The notes under the pieces are model-generated. The model had not been told where the DNA came from. It made no database searches and worked only from the letters and a program-made list of their open reading frames with translations. Below are positions 1 through 8,808 of a stretch of 64,000 nucleotides of DNA, piece by piece. This DNA is from Comamonas sp. B21-038 (GTDB lineage: Bacteria > Pseudomonadota > Gammaproteobacteria > Burkholderiales > Burkholderiaceae_C), in contig NZ_CP092462.1 in the NCBI RefSeq assembly GCF_022387135.1, forward strand, positions 1,736,001 through 1,800,000, written 5' to 3'. Position numbers and translations under genes: made by a program. Numbering within the stretch: position 1 is the stretch's first letter; the number at the start of each line of letters is the position of its first letter.

Positions 1-22
1 TATCATCCTGGAGTTCGAATGA
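1..22 (+). CDS. 3' end of an upstream gene (partial)
   Basis: The first bases read in one frame as Ile-Ile-Leu-Glu-Phe-Glu followed by TGA at 20-22. A strong rho-independent terminator begins 26 bases later, which is what one expects after the end of a plus-strand gene. Too little is visible to name the product, and the frame choice rests only on the stop and the terminator. Confidence 0.4.
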
Positions 23-47
23 TCTGATTGCTTTGCCCGCATGCAGA

Positions 48-73
48 CCCGCTGCCCCGCAGCGGGTTTTTTT
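48..73 (+). terminator. Rho-independent terminator
   Basis: A perfect 7-bp GC-rich stem (48-54 pairs with 60-66) with a 5-base loop is followed by seven T residues. It ends the transcript of the gene entering from the left. It also shows that the next gene cannot start as far upstream as its open frame allows. Confidence 0.85.
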
Positions 74-105
74 GTGGGCCAAGAAGGGTGTACGAGGGAA
101 TGGGA

Positions 106-876
106 ATGCAACGAGCTTTGTTGGCCTTGGCCGCGCTGGTGCTGCTGGGGCTGGGCGCCGTGCCATTGGCGGCCGGGCACTTTCACCTGGGGGTGCTGGT
201 GCCTGTGGGGCTGGGCCTGGCCGGTGGCTACCTGGCCTGGCGCTGGTGGGCGGTGCAGGCCTGGTGCGCGGCTGCGCCCTGGCGCCGCGCATGCTGGCGT
301 GCCGCCTGGTTGGGCTTGGCCTTGTGGGTGGTCAGCGTGGGCTGGCTCTGGCAGCGCATTGCCGGCCTGGGGCAGACACCGGCGACCACGCCGCCGGTGG
401 CTGCGATCGTGGTGCTGGGCAGCGGAACGCAAGACGGCAAGCCGCGCCCGGCGCTGGCCATGCGGCTGGATACCGCCGCACAGCTGGCGGCCTTGCAGCC
501 GCAGGCGGTGCTGGCAGTGACCGGCGGGGTGGACTTTGGGCAGGACGAGAGCGAGGGCGCCATCATGGCGCGTTACCTGGCCCAGACCCATGGGCTGGAC
601 CCTGCAACGATGGTGGTGGAAGCGCGCAGCACCAGCACCGTGCTCAACCTGGAATGGACCGGCCCCCTGCTGCAGCAGCGCGGCGTGGATCTGGCGCAGC
701 CTATTGCGATTGTCAGCAGCGATTTTCACCTCTGGCGCGCGCTGCAGATTGCCCGCAGCCAGGGCTTTGGCCAGCCCATTGGCGTGGCGGCCCCGACACC
801 GTTGCTGACCCGGTTCAACGTCTGGCTGCGCGAGTACTTTGCGGTGGCCAGCAGCTGGGCCTTGGGGGAGTGGTAG
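106..876 (+). CDS. DUF218 / YdcF-ElyC-like membrane protein
   Basis: 256-residue protein with three hydrophobic segments in the first ~85 residues, followed by a DUF218 domain from about residue 97 to the end. Family-typical motifs are the strand VAAIVVLGSG, the TGG turn, VVEARSTST and SSDFHLWRA. Family members such as ElyC and SanA act at the inner membrane in envelope or peptidoglycan-precursor homeostasis; the exact reaction is not established. The frame is open back to 28, but that would run through the terminator at 48-73. A GAGG stretch at 94-97 lies 8 bases before ATG 106, so I chose that start; ATG 100 is the alternative. It converges on the gntR-like gene. Confidence 0.75.
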   Translation: MQRALLALAALVLLGLGAVPLAAGHFHLGVLVPVGLGLAGGYLAWRWWAVQAWCAAAPWRRACWRAAWLGLALWVVSVGWLWQRIAGLGQTPATTPPVAAIVVLGSGTQDGKPRPALAMRLDTAAQLAALQPQAVLAVTGGVDFGQDESEGAIMARYLAQTHGLDPATMVVEARSTSTVLNLEWTGPLLQQRGVDLAQPIAIVSSDFHLWRALQIARSQGFGQPIGVAAPTPLLTRFNVWLREYFAVASSWALGEW

Positions 877-888
877 CGGCTAAATACG

Positions 889-1962
889 TCAGGTGCTGGC
901 GCGCCGCACCAGGTGGTAGCCCAGATCCAGCCGGTTCTGCGTCACCGGCTGGCCTTGCACCAGCTGCAGCAGCATCGTGGCGGCCTGGGCACCAATGGCG
1001 CTGCGGGGGGTGTGGATGGTGGTCAGCGGCGGCACCATCTGCGCGCTGCCGGGCAGGTCGTTGAAACCGGCAATCGCGATTTGCGCGGGCACGGCCAGCC
1101 TCAGGCGGTTGGCAGCCAGCAGCGCGCCCTGGGCCAGGTCGTCGTTGCAGAAAAATACTGCATCCACGCCGCTGCCCAGCTGCAGCACCTGCTCCAGCAG
1201 CTGAGCGCCCAAGGCCAGCGACGAGCGCTCGGGACTCAGGATCTCCAGGCTGGGGTCGGCCAGGCCCGCCTGCTGCAAGGCCCGGCGGTAGCCCTGCAGG
1301 CGCTGCATGACGCGGGCATCCAGCTGGGCGCCGCAAAAGGCGATGCGGCGGTAACCCTGGGCCAGCAGGTGCTCCGTCATCGTCACACCGGCATCCACCT
1401 GCGAAAAGCCCACGCTGTGCACGCCAGCGGCAGCGCTGGCCGGGTGCAGTTCCATCAAATGCACGCAGGCCGTGCCACTGGTTGCCAGCAACTGCGCACT
1501 GCCGGCGCTGCGCTCATAACCGGTCAGCATCAGGCCGGCAGGGCGCATCGGCAGGTAGGCGCGCAGCAGTTGCTCTTCCTCAGCGGCGCTGTAATGCGAT
1601 ACCCCAATCAGCAGGTGGTACCCGGCGGCAAACAGTACCTTGTGCGCCGCTTCGAGCAAATCCACAAACAGGGTATTGCTGAGCAAAGGCACGATGACCA
1701 GCACCTGGTTGCTTTTCTGCGATGCCAGTGCGCGCGCGGCCGGGTCCGGCACATAGCCCAGGCGCAACGCCACCTCGCGCACCTTGTCTGCCAGCGCAGC
1801 AGCCACCCGGCGCTCACCGCGCAGTGCGCGCGACACCGTCATCGGGCTCACGCCAGCGGCATCTGCCACATCCTGTAAGGTGACCCGGCCGCTGGCACGC
1901 GAGCGGCGGCCAGCGGGCTCGGCCACTTGCGCGGGCAATGGGGTGGAAGAGGGCAGGGGCAA
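889..1962 (-). CDS. gntR: LacI-family regulator, probable gluconate repressor
   Basis: LacI/GalR-type repressor. The N-terminal helix-turn-helix (VTLQDVADAAGVSPMTVSRA) and hinge are followed by a periplasmic-binding-like effector domain to the C-terminus. No ATG lies before the helix-turn-helix. The longest frame begins with TTG at 1986, but a GGAG sits just upstream of a second in-frame TTG at 1962, giving about 357 residues. It is divergent from gntK-edd-eda, and two palindromes with a TAGCGCTA core lie in the shared interval, so repression of gluconate catabolism relieved by gluconate or a phosphorylated derivative is the natural reading (inference). The effector is not proven by sequence. 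Confidence 0.82.
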   Translation of the reverse strand: MPLPSSTPLPAQVAEPAGRRSRASGRVTLQDVADAAGVSPMTVSRALRGERRVAAALADKVREVALRLGYVPDPAARALASQKSNQVLVIVPLLSNTLFVDLLEAAHKVLFAAGYHLLIGVSHYSAAEEEQLLRAYLPMRPAGLMLTGYERSAGSAQLLATSGTACVHLMELHPASAAAGVHSVGFSQVDAGVTMTEHLLAQGYRRIAFCGAQLDARVMQRLQGYRRALQQAGLADPSLEILSPERSSLALGAQLLEQVLQLGSGVDAVFFCNDDLAQGALLAANRLRLAVPAQIAIAGFNDLPGSAQMVPPLTTIHTPRSAIGAQAATMLLQLVQGQPVTQNRLDLGYHLVRRAST

Positions 1963-1999
1963 GCAATTCTCCGGTCGAGTCGGCAAGCAATATCCGGTA

Positions 2000-2014
2000 T
2001 GATAGCGCTATCCC
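2000..2014. promoter_or_regulatory. Operator-like palindrome, gntR-proximal
   Basis: TGATAGCGCTATCCC contains the 12-base palindrome GATAGCGCTATC, centred on CG as in LacI-family operators. It lies 38 bases upstream of the chosen gntR start and matches the gntK-proximal site at 13 of 15 positions. Autoregulation is inferred. Confidence 0.6.
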
Positions 2015-2129
2015 AGTTTGATGGGGAAGGAAGGCAGTGCCTGCAGGCGTCTCAAATGCTAAGTTGATTGCTGAATCGGCTTGTTCAAGAGGCGTCATCC
2101 AAGGGCAGTGCTTATTTTTTACCTGTATT

Positions 2130-2144
2130 GGATAGCGCTAACCC
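2130..2144. promoter_or_regulatory. Operator-like palindrome, gntK-proximal
   Basis: GGATAGCGCTAACCC repeats the TAGCGCTA core of the site at 2000-2014 and ends one base before the chosen gntK ATG. A repressor bound here would obstruct transcription into gntK. The two sites are 130 bases apart, so looping between them is possible (inference). Confidence 0.6.
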
Positions 2145-2145
2145 A

Positions 2146-2685
2146 ATGACCATGTCCTCTAGTGATTCTTCGCGTCGGCGGCCTGTAGCTTTGGTGGTGA
2201 TGGGGGTGTCGGGATGCGGCAAATCCAGCGCCGGTGAAGCCATTGCAACGCACCTGGGATGGCGCCTGGTCGAAGGCGACAGCTACCATGCGGCCGAAAG
2301 TGTGGCCAAGATGCAGGCGGGCATTGCGCTGACTGATGCCGACCGTGCAGGCTGGCTGCAGCGTCTGGCGCAGTTGCTGGCAGAGGCGGATGATGGCGGG
2401 GGTGTGGTGCTGACCTGTTCGGCACTCAAACGCCAGTACCGGGAGTTGCTGCGCGCGTCCCAGGCCCGGCTCGGCTTTGTGTTTCTGGATCTCAGCTACG
2501 AGACGGCCCTGGCACGGGTGCAGCAGCGCGCGGGGCATTTCTTCTCGCCCGAGCTGGTGGCCAACCAGTTTGCGACGCTGGAAGACCCCCGCGAGGAGGC
2601 GCAGGTATTGACTGTGGATGCCGACACCCCACTGGGGCACATAGCCCAGCAAGTGCAGCAGTGGCTCAATGCCCAGCAGCCTTGA
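2146..2685 (+). CDS. gntK: Gluconokinase
   Basis: 179-residue P-loop kinase that phosphorylates gluconate to 6-phosphogluconate, the entry step of this cluster. A Walker A motif (GVSGCGKSS) lies near the N-terminus, followed by the family GDSYH segment and the TCSALKRQYRE region typical of bacterial GntK. The frame is open to 2068, but ATG 2146 (or 2152) fits the normal family N-terminus. It is followed after 133 bases by edd in the same direction. Regulation by the divergent LacI-type repressor is suggested by the operator abutting the start codon. Confidence 0.9.
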   Translation: MTMSSSDSSRRRPVALVVMGVSGCGKSSAGEAIATHLGWRLVEGDSYHAAESVAKMQAGIALTDADRAGWLQRLAQLLAEADDGGGVVLTCSALKRQYRELLRASQARLGFVFLDLSYETALARVQQRAGHFFSPELVANQFATLEDPREEAQVLTVDADTPLGHIAQQVQQWLNAQQP

Positions 2686-2818
2686 GATCGTCAACAGGCT
2701 CTAAGTGCTGACAAAGCCTGGTGCCAGCGCCGGATGCGGCGGCTGTGCTATAAAAATTACATAAACAAGGGGATGCTGCGGCCTTGGCTGCAGGCCCCGG
2801 CAATGCAAAGGATTCCCC

Positions 2819-4669
2819 ATGATGCAGATCCACCCCGTTCTTCAAGCGGTCACCGACCGCATCCGCGCCAAGAGCGCGGCCACGCGCAGCGACTATCTGG
2901 CCCAGCTGGACGCGATGGCCCAGCGGCCGCCGCAGATGCGCTCCATGGGCTGCGCCAATGTGGCGCATGCGGTGGCTGGTGTGCCTGCCAATGACAAGCT
3001 GCGCATTGTCGAGGTCAAGGGCCCGAATGTGGGCATTGTCACGGCCTACAACGATGTGCTGTCGGCCCATGCACCGCTGCAGCGCTACCCCGACATCCTG
3101 AAGGACGAGGCGCGCAAGCACGGCGCCACCGCGCAGGTGGCAGGGGGTGTGCCCGCCATGTGCGACGGGGTGACCCAGGGCATGCCGGGCATGGAGCTGA
3201 GCCTGTTCAGCCGCGATGCGATTGCGATGGGCACCGCCGTGGCACTGACCCATGACACCTTTGATGCGGCGCTGATGCTTGGCGTCTGCGACAAGATTGT
3301 TCCTGGTTTGCTGATCGGTGCCTTGCATTTTGGCCATCTGCCGATGGTGTTTGTGCCCGCAGGGCCGATGACCTCGGGCCTGTCCAACAACGACAAGGCC
3401 AAGGTGCGCGAGCTGGCCGCCCAGGGCCTGGTGGGCCGCGAAAAGCTGCTGGAAGCCGAGATGGCCGCCTACCATGATGCGGGCACCTGCACCTTCTACG
3501 GCACGGCCAACAGCAACCAGATGCTGCTCGAGGCCATGGGCCTGCATGTGCCTGGCAATGCCTTCATCAACCCCGGAGATGGCGCGCGTGAGCTGCTGAC
3601 CCGCGAGGCGATGCGCACGGTGCTCAATATCACTGCCGGCAAGCGCTTTGCGCCGATTGGCCGCGTCGTCGACGAGCGCTGCATTGTCAACGCGATGGTG
3701 GCCTTGCTGGCCACCGGCGGCTCGACCAACCACCTGATCCACTGGGTGGCAGTGGCGCGGGCTGCGGGTATCGTCATCGACTGGAATGATTTCGAACAGC
3801 TGTCGTCGGTCGTGCCCCTGCTGGCACGTGTCTACCCCAATGGGGCAGCCGATGTGAACCAGTTCCAGGCGGCAGGCGGCCCGGGCTATGTGATTGGCCA
3901 GCTGCTGGCGGCAGGCCTGATGCATGGCGATGTGCTGACGGTGCGCCCCGAGGGCCTGGCGGCTTACGCCAGTGTGCCGCGCGTCGAAGCGGGCCAACTG
4001 GTGTGGCAAGCGGCCACCGAATCGGGTGACGACAGCGTGCTGCGCCCCGTCAGCGCGCCTTTCAGTCCCACCGGAGGCCTCAAGCTGCTGACCGGCAACC
4101 TGGGCCGCAGCGTCATCAAGGTCAGCGCCGTGCCGCTCGATCGCCATGTGCTGCGCGCGCCTGCCTGGGTGTTTGACTCGCAGGACGCGCTGCAAGAGGC
4201 CTTCAAGTCGGGGGCGCTGGAGCAGGCCTGCCAGACCAATGGGCACAACGGCGTGGTCTGCGTGGTGCGCTGGCAGGGCCCGCAAGCCAATGGCATGCCC
4301 GAGCTGCACAAGCTGACGCCCCCATTGGCCGTGCTGCAAGGCAAGGGCTACCAGGTGGCTTTGGTGACCGATGGGCGCATGAGCGGCGCCTCGGGCAAGG
4401 TACCCGCTGCCATCCATGTGTCGCCTGAAGCACTGGCCGGCGGCCCTCTGGCCAAAATTGAGAGCGGCGATATGGTGCTGCTGGACGCTGAAACCGGTAT
4501 CATGCAGGCCGAAGTGGATGCCGCCGTCTGGGAGGCACGCCCGCTTGCCACGATACCGGCCGAGCAGCTGCGCGCCAATGGCCGTGGTCTGGGCCGAGAA
4601 CTGTTTGCCGGATTCCGGCGCAATGCGCTGAGCGCAGAAGAAGGAGCCTGCACATGGCTGAGCAACTGA
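2819..4669 (+). CDS. edd: Phosphogluconate dehydratase
   Basis: 616-residue IlvD/Edd-family [4Fe-4S] dehydratase converting 6-phosphogluconate to 2-keto-3-deoxy-6-phosphogluconate, the committing Entner-Doudoroff step. Length and the diagnostic blocks [36 protein letters not shown] and [15 protein letters not shown] are typical. The cysteines of the first two blocks are the expected cluster ligands. ATG 2822 is an alternative start. An AT-rich stretch with a TATAAA (2749-2754) precedes the gene and could be an internal promoter. The 3' end overlaps eda by 16 bases, indicating translational coupling. Confidence 0.95.
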   Translation: MMQIHPVLQAVTDRIRAKSAATRSDYLAQLDAMAQRPPQMRSMGCANVAHAVAGVPANDKLRIVEVKGPNVGIVTAYNDVLSAHAPLQRYPDILKDEARKHGATAQVAGGVPAMCDGVTQGMPGMELSLFSRDAIAMGTAVALTHDTFDAALMLGVCDKIVPGLLIGALHFGHLPMVFVPAGPMTSGLSNNDKAKVRELAAQGLVGREKLLEAEMAAYHDAGTCTFYGTANSNQMLLEAMGLHVPGNAFINPGDGARELLTREAMRTVLNITAGKRFAPIGRVVDERCIVNAMVALLATGGSTNHLIHWVAVARAAGIVIDWNDFEQLSSVVPLLARVYPNGAADVNQFQAAGGPGYVIGQLLAAGLMHGDVLTVRPEGLAAYASVPRVEAGQLVWQAATESGDDSVLRPVSAPFSPTGGLKLLTGNLGRSVIKVSAVPLDRHVLRAPAWVFDSQDALQEAFKSGALEQACQTNGHNGVVCVVRWQGPQANGMPELHKLTPPLAVLQGKGYQVALVTDGRMSGASGKVPAAIHVSPEALAGGPLAKIESGDMVLLDAETGIMQAEVDAAVWEARPLATIPAEQLRANGRGLGRELFAGFRRNALSAEEGACTWLSN

Positions 4670-5295
4670 CCGCCTTGTCGATCATGCAAGATGCACCGGT
4701 GATCCCGGTGATCGTGCTGCGCGATGTCAACCACGCCGTGTCCATGGCCAAGGCCCTGGTCGCAGGCGGTATCCGGGTACTGGAAGTGACCTTGCGCACG
4801 CCCCAAGGCCTGCCCTCGATCGAAGCGATTGCCAAGGCCGTGCCGGAGGCGATCGTCGGCGCAGGTACCGTGCGCAATGCCGCCGATGCGCATGCGGCTG
4901 CAGCGGCCGGTGCCCGCTTTGCGGTCAGCCCTGGCTACACCTCCAGCGTCGGCCAAGCCTGCCGCGAGGCCCGTTTGCCGCTGCTGCCTGGCGTTGCCAC
5001 CAGCAGCGAGATCATGCAGGCGCAGCAAGATGGCTTCCAGGAACTGAAGTTCTTCCCCGCGCTGCAAGCCGGGGGCATCAACATGCTCAAGGCCTGGCAG
5101 GGCCCCTTCGCCGAAGTGCGGTTTTGCCCGACCGGCGGCATCACGCCCACCAACGCGCCAGAGTTTCTGGCGTTGAAGAATGTCGTCTGCGTGGGAGGAT
5201 CCTGGCTGGTGCCCACCGATACCCTGGAGCGCGGCGACTGGGAACACATCACCTTGCTGGCGCGCGAAGCCGCTGGCTTGCGGTACAAGGGCTGA
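4654..5295 (+). CDS. eda: KDPG aldolase (2-keto-3-deoxy-6-phosphogluconate aldolase)
   Basis: 213-residue class I aldolase that splits KDPG into pyruvate and glyceraldehyde 3-phosphate. The Schiff-base lysine is K132 in the ELKFFPA motif, and the catalytic glutamate is E44 in [10 protein letters not shown]. The phosphate-binding FCPTGGI is also present. ATG 4654 lies inside the end of edd, with an AAGGAG ribosome site (inside edd) just upstream. Edd and Eda complete the pathway begun by the gluconokinase. No convincing terminator with a T-run follows, only a 7-bp stem at 5306-5312/5328-5334. Confidence 0.95.
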   Translation: MAEQLTALSIMQDAPVIPVIVLRDVNHAVSMAKALVAGGIRVLEVTLRTPQGLPSIEAIAKAVPEAIVGAGTVRNAADAHAAAAAGARFAVSPGYTSSVGQACREARLPLLPGVATSSEIMQAQQDGFQELKFFPALQAGGINMLKAWQGPFAEVRFCPTGGITPTNAPEFLALKNVVCVGGSWLVPTDTLERGDWEHITLLAREAAGLRYKG

Positions 5296-5548
5296 CCGCG
5301 CAGCCGCAGGCGTGCGGATTAGCTGTGCGCCTGCTACCTACCCGGGCCCCTCTCAGGGCCTGCGGGCGATGGAAGTCATGCCAGGCGCGATGCTGCCATG
5401 ACTGGCTGCTGCAGCGCCATCTGCTTCCACTCCGTTCTTGGATGACCAAGGCGGCGCAGCTGGGCATCGCGCCGCACAGCGCTGCCTGGTATGTGGTATT
5501 TGCCCAGCGACGCAAGTGCCGAGGGCGCAGGCTGCCCCCTTGGGGCCC

Positions 5549-5818
5549 TTATTCCTTGGACTGAGTCTGATCCCCACGGGAATGGCTGGAGGCATCTTCG
5601 GTCCACGCCTTGTAGCGGCCGGAATGCGGCTGGAACTGCTGTCCGGGAAACAGCGTTCGCTCGATATCGCGCAGTACCGTCATGCCCACACCATTGAGCT
5701 TGAGCAAGCGCTCGGGATATGCTTCGACCACCTGATCCACGGTGGTGATCGCGTGCCGCCCCAGGCTGTTGAGGGTTCTGCGAGAGAGCCTTTTGTTCAG
5801 GAGGAGTTCAGTGGCCAT
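5549..5818 (-). CDS. Stand-alone RNA polymerase alpha-CTD-like small protein
   Basis: 89-residue protein whose first ~55 residues resemble the C-terminal domain of the RNA polymerase alpha subunit (helix-hairpin-helix fold). LSRRTLNSLG corresponds to the alpha-CTD LTVRSANCLK segment, and LLKLNGVGMTVLRDI to LLKTPNLGKKSLTEI. Equivalents of the DNA-contacting R265, N268 and G296 are present, while the K298/S299 positions are Thr/Val. There is no alpha N-terminal assembly domain, so it cannot replace RpoA. The tail is polar and probably disordered. It converges on eda, and no strong ribosome site is visible. It may be a transcription modulator or promoter-DNA-binding accessory protein (inference); function unknown. 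Confidence 0.65.
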   Translation of the reverse strand: MATELLLNKRLSRRTLNSLGRHAITTVDQVVEAYPERLLKLNGVGMTVLRDIERTLFPGQQFQPHSGRYKAWTEDASSHSRGDQTQSKE

Positions 5819-6394
5819 GGGATCATCAATCTATAAACAAAGCGGCAACGTCCGTCGTTGGAGTGAAGACAGGGGCCAGGCAACTGCTACTTCAGCGGGA
5901 GTTGCGATGCCCAAGCCTTTGCCCCAACGAGACAGGAATGGATACAAATCATGCTAAATCGCATTTTGTTATTCATTGATTCTATCAGCTTATAGCTAAT
6001 TTGTAACTCAGAGGCGGGCGATTTCTGCCGATGAGAGATTGATTTGCGCCACATTAATGTAATTAAATGTATTTGTGCGCATATACTCAGCGATGTGCGG
6101 GGTGGAATGTCTGCGTTTCTTCCCAGCGGTATTTTCCTCCTAAAAAAATGAATCTCCGGCGCAACTATCCTTTAACCAAACTGCAGGTAATGGCTGGGAG
6201 GGCCTGCGCAAGGACCAGAAAATCACAGGGTTTGCCAAGGGCCGCCGTCACCGCTGCGCTGGCCGGTGTTGGGTTATTACGCAGGTCTATCATGCTATGT
6301 AATCCATAAAAACGGTTAAAGTAAGAATGGGCGGAGAGTATCAATATCCCTGGCTGCCCGCCGCGCGCTATCCGCGCCCTACCATTGTCTGGTT
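5819..6394. other. Gene-free AT-rich interval
   Basis: 576 bases with no convincing gene. From about 5940 to 6080 the base composition drops far below the surroundings, with a perfect palindrome ACATTAATGT at 6051-6060 followed by further AT-rich sequence. It must hold the promoter of the alpha-CTD-like gene (minus) and of the diguanylate cyclase gene (plus), but no clean -35/-10 pair stands out. Short open frames here lack ribosome sites and recognisable sequence. Confidence 0.6.
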
Positions 6395-8119
6395 ATGCCC
6401 GTTCGTAAAGCCTCGTCGTTGACGATCACCTTGATTTTGCCTTTTGTGATGCTGATCGCATTGCTGACCGGGGTGCTGGGCGTGCTGTGGTACTGGACGG
6501 GCAGCAAGACGGTCTCGATGCTGTCTCAGCAATTGATGGTGGAGATGGCCGAGCGCATCAGCCAGGCGGTGGACCGGCATGTCTTCAGTTCCGGCTCCAT
6601 CATCGAGGCGAGCTTTCCGGCCGGTTTGCAGGCGCCTGACCGGATCGAGGACGATATGCCTGCGCTGCGCACCCGGCTGTGGGCGGCCACGTCGCTGACA
6701 CAGCACCAGGGCGACTATGTCTACTACGGCAACCGCCATGGCCAGGGCATGGGCCTGCTGCGCCGCAATGCAACCCAGGCGGAGCTGCGCATCAAGCTCC
6801 AGGCGCAGGACGTGCGCAGCATCTACCTGCTGCCGGGGATTCAGGCCGAACCCATCTTTCTGTCCCAAGAGTCCCATCTGTTCGATCCGCGCACCCGTCC
6901 CTGGTACCGGCTTGCGCAGGGCGTGGCTGGCCATATCTGGACGCCTGTCTACATCGATTTCAATGCCAAGGACCTGGTGATGACGCGGGCGCGGCAGGTT
7001 TTTGGGCGGGACGGCCAGCCCGTTGGTGTGGTGGCCACCGATGTCTCGCTGAAGGAATTGCGGCTTTTTGTCGATGGCCTGCATTTGTCCGAAGGGGCTC
7101 AGGCATTCCTCATGGAGCCCAATGGCGACCTGGTTGCCGGCACGGGCATGGACAATATCCGCCAGAGCGGTGAGCAGCCGCCCAGCCGGGTCAATGCTGC
7201 CAGCGCGGGCAATCCACTCTTGAAGGCGGTGTACCGGCAGCTGGTCAACGAGTTCTCGCAGTCCAACGAGGTGGCTCGCACGGCGCTGATCTTCGACGCC
7301 AAGGACCATGCGATCGAAGTGGCCTACCGCCGCGTCACCGATGAGGCGGGCCTGAACTGGCTGGCGGTGGTGGCCGTGCCGCACCAGCAGATGCTGGCTG
7401 GCATTCGCGTCCATGTTGTGCTGGTGGTCGCCTTGGGTTTGCTTGCGCTGGGCAGTGCGCTGGCACTGGGGTTGCGCATCTTTGGCGGTTTGGCCAAGGA
7501 CATGCGCTCGCTCACCTATGCGGTGCGCCGTGTCGGGCAAGGTGAAATCGATGTACCGATCGGCGTGGAACGCAACGACGAGATTGGCGAACTGGCCAAC
7601 AATGTCCACCATATGCGGCACCGCTTGTTTACGGATGCGCTCACCGGCGCTGCCAACCGCAGCGCGCTGAACCACATTCTGGAAACCCTGACCCGGCCCG
7701 GCAGCGGCAAGCCTGCCGTGTTTGCGATTCTCTTCATTGATTTGAACCAGTTCAAGCCGCTCAATGACCGCTGGGGCCATGACAACGGTGACCTGGCCCT
7801 GGTCGAGGTGGTGCAGCGCCTCAAGGAAGTACTGCGCAGCAACGATGTGCTGATACGCCTGGGAGGGGACGAGTTTGTCGCCGTGCTGCAGGGCGTCCAC
7901 AGTGATGCGCAGATCCAGGTGGTAAAAGCCAAGATCCTTGAAGCCCTCGCACCGGCGTTGCAGACGCTGAAGGGTTTGCCCGAGGGGGTGGTGGTTCACC
8001 TGGGTGCCTCCATCGGGCAGGCCATCTTTCCGGCCGATGGTGCCGATCCGCAAAGCCTGCTCAAGCACGCGGACCTGGACATGTACAAGAACAAGCAGCG
8101 CAGCGGCCACAGCCGTTGA
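6395..8119 (+). CDS. dCache-HAMP-GGDEF diguanylate cyclase
   Basis: 574-residue inner-membrane sensor. A transmembrane helix (about 12-33) is followed by a periplasmic double Cache-like domain (about 40-335, with DPRTRPWYRLA), a second transmembrane helix (about 340-365), a HAMP segment and a C-terminal GGDEF domain. The catalytic motif is intact (G490-G491-D492-E493-F494), and an RxxD inhibitory site (R481-D484) sits exactly five residues before it, so an active, product-inhibited c-di-GMP synthase is predicted. A Cache domain usually binds small organic ligands; the ligand is unknown. No Shine-Dalgarno is visible before ATG 6395. The preceding 576 bases are gene-free. Confidence 0.9.
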   Translation: MPVRKASSLTITLILPFVMLIALLTGVLGVLWYWTGSKTVSMLSQQLMVEMAERISQAVDRHVFSSGSIIEASFPAGLQAPDRIEDDMPALRTRLWAATSLTQHQGDYVYYGNRHGQGMGLLRRNATQAELRIKLQAQDVRSIYLLPGIQAEPIFLSQESHLFDPRTRPWYRLAQGVAGHIWTPVYIDFNAKDLVMTRARQVFGRDGQPVGVVATDVSLKELRLFVDGLHLSEGAQAFLMEPNGDLVAGTGMDNIRQSGEQPPSRVNAASAGNPLLKAVYRQLVNEFSQSNEVARTALIFDAKDHAIEVAYRRVTDEAGLNWLAVVAVPHQQMLAGIRVHVVLVVALGLLALGSALALGLRIFGGLAKDMRSLTYAVRRVGQGEIDVPIGVERNDEIGELANNVHHMRHRLFTDALTGAANRSALNHILETLTRPGSGKPAVFAILFIDLNQFKPLNDRWGHDNGDLALVEVVQRLKEVLRSNDVLIRLGGDEFVAVLQGVHSDAQIQVVKAKILEALAPALQTLKGLPEGVVVHLGASIGQAIFPADGADPQSLLKHADLDMYKNKQRSGHSR

Positions 8120-8151
8120 CCAGCGCAATGGGCCGTTGAGGGCCTGAAAGC

Positions 8152-8176
8152 AGAAAAGCCAGGCGGGGCCTGGCTT
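8152..8176 (-). terminator. Terminator after gloA
   Basis: Seven-bp perfect stem (8158-8164/8168-8174) with a 3-base loop. Read on the minus strand it is followed by TTTT and further pyrimidines, 40 bases past the gloA stop. On the plus strand there is no T-run, so it mainly serves gloA while possibly helping end the cyclase transcript. Confidence 0.6.
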
Positions 8177-8217
8177 GGGGGTGTGGAGAGGCCTGCTGTC
8201 AAGCGGCCCAGGGTCTG

Positions 8218-8631
8218 TTAACGCAGACCGCCACCTTCGCCACCTTCGGCACGTTGAATGAGTTCAATCTTGTAGCCATCAGGATCGGTCACAAAAGCGA
8301 TCACCGTGGTGCCGCCTTTCACAGGGCCGGCTTCGCGGGTGACATTGCCGCCATTGGCCTTGATCTTTTCGCAAGCGGCGTACGCATCAGGCACGCCCAG
8401 CGCGATATGGCCATAGGCCGTGCCCAGGTCATAGCTCTCGGTGCCCCAGTTGTAGGTCAGCTCGATCTCGGCCTGGCCGGGGTTGCCGCCGTCATAGCCG
8501 ACAAAGGCCAGCGAATACTTGTATTCGGGGTTTTCCGAGGTGCGCAGCAGGCGCATGCCCAGCACCTGGGTGTAGAAATCGATGGAGCGCTGGAGATTGC
8601 CAACGCGCAGCATGGTGTGCAAAAGACGCAT
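8218..8631 (-). CDS. gloA: Lactoylglutathione lyase (glyoxalase I)
   Basis: 137-residue VOC-fold metalloenzyme that converts the methylglyoxal-glutathione hemithioacetal to S-lactoylglutathione. All four expected metal ligands are present: H5, E57 (IELTYNWG), H75 (YGHIALGV) and E123 (GYKIELIQ). Length matches E. coli GloA (135). The frame is open further upstream, but the family N-terminus [10 protein letters not shown] fixes the start at 8631. It sits in a minus-strand group with a prolyl isomerase, bolA, yciB, msrB and selO, separated from the isomerase gene by a hairpin, so it is probably transcribed on its own. Confidence 0.95.
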   Translation of the reverse strand: MRLLHTMLRVGNLQRSIDFYTQVLGMRLLRTSENPEYKYSLAFVGYDGGNPGQAEIELTYNWGTESYDLGTAYGHIALGVPDAYAACEKIKANGGNVTREAGPVKGGTTVIAFVTDPDGYKIELIQRAEGGEGGGLR

Positions 8632-8760
8632 GGGGTTTTCTTTCTTGTAAAGGCAGCGGCAGCGCTCGGCCGCCGCAGGGAAGAGGGCCGACCTTGTCGG
8701 TCTGTCCGGAACCATCTGAGTGTAGCGCTGCAACCAGCCGAGCCGCAGCCCACAAAGCAC

Positions 8761-8783
8761 AACCCCTGCACGGGGCAGGGGTT
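8761..8783 (-). terminator. Hairpin after the prolyl isomerase gene
   Basis: A 9-bp stem (AACCCCTGC/GCAGGGGTT) lies 26 bases past the stop at 8809 on the minus strand. Only a broken T-rich tail follows, so termination may be partial. Confidence 0.5.
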
Positions 8784-8808
8784 GGAAGCAGAAGCGAGGC
8801 GGCGAGAA

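Noticed and set aside
5296-5548. Possible gene remnant between eda and the alpha-CTD-like gene
   Set aside because: All frames give short, composition-driven translations with no recognisable homologue; only a 7-bp stem without a T-run is visible. I see nothing definite in it.
6190-6300. Possible c-di-GMP (GEMM) riboswitch before the diguanylate cyclase gene
   Set aside because: The segment has a CACAGGG followed by GCC-rich hairpins, vaguely like GEMM-I, but the conserved GCAAACC/GCAAAGCC blocks and tetraloop-receptor pattern are missing. An Infernal search with RF01051 would settle it.
6067-6309. An 80-codon ORF in the gap before the cyclase gene
   Set aside because: No ribosome site, Cys/Arg-rich translation, no recognisable motif; probably chance.
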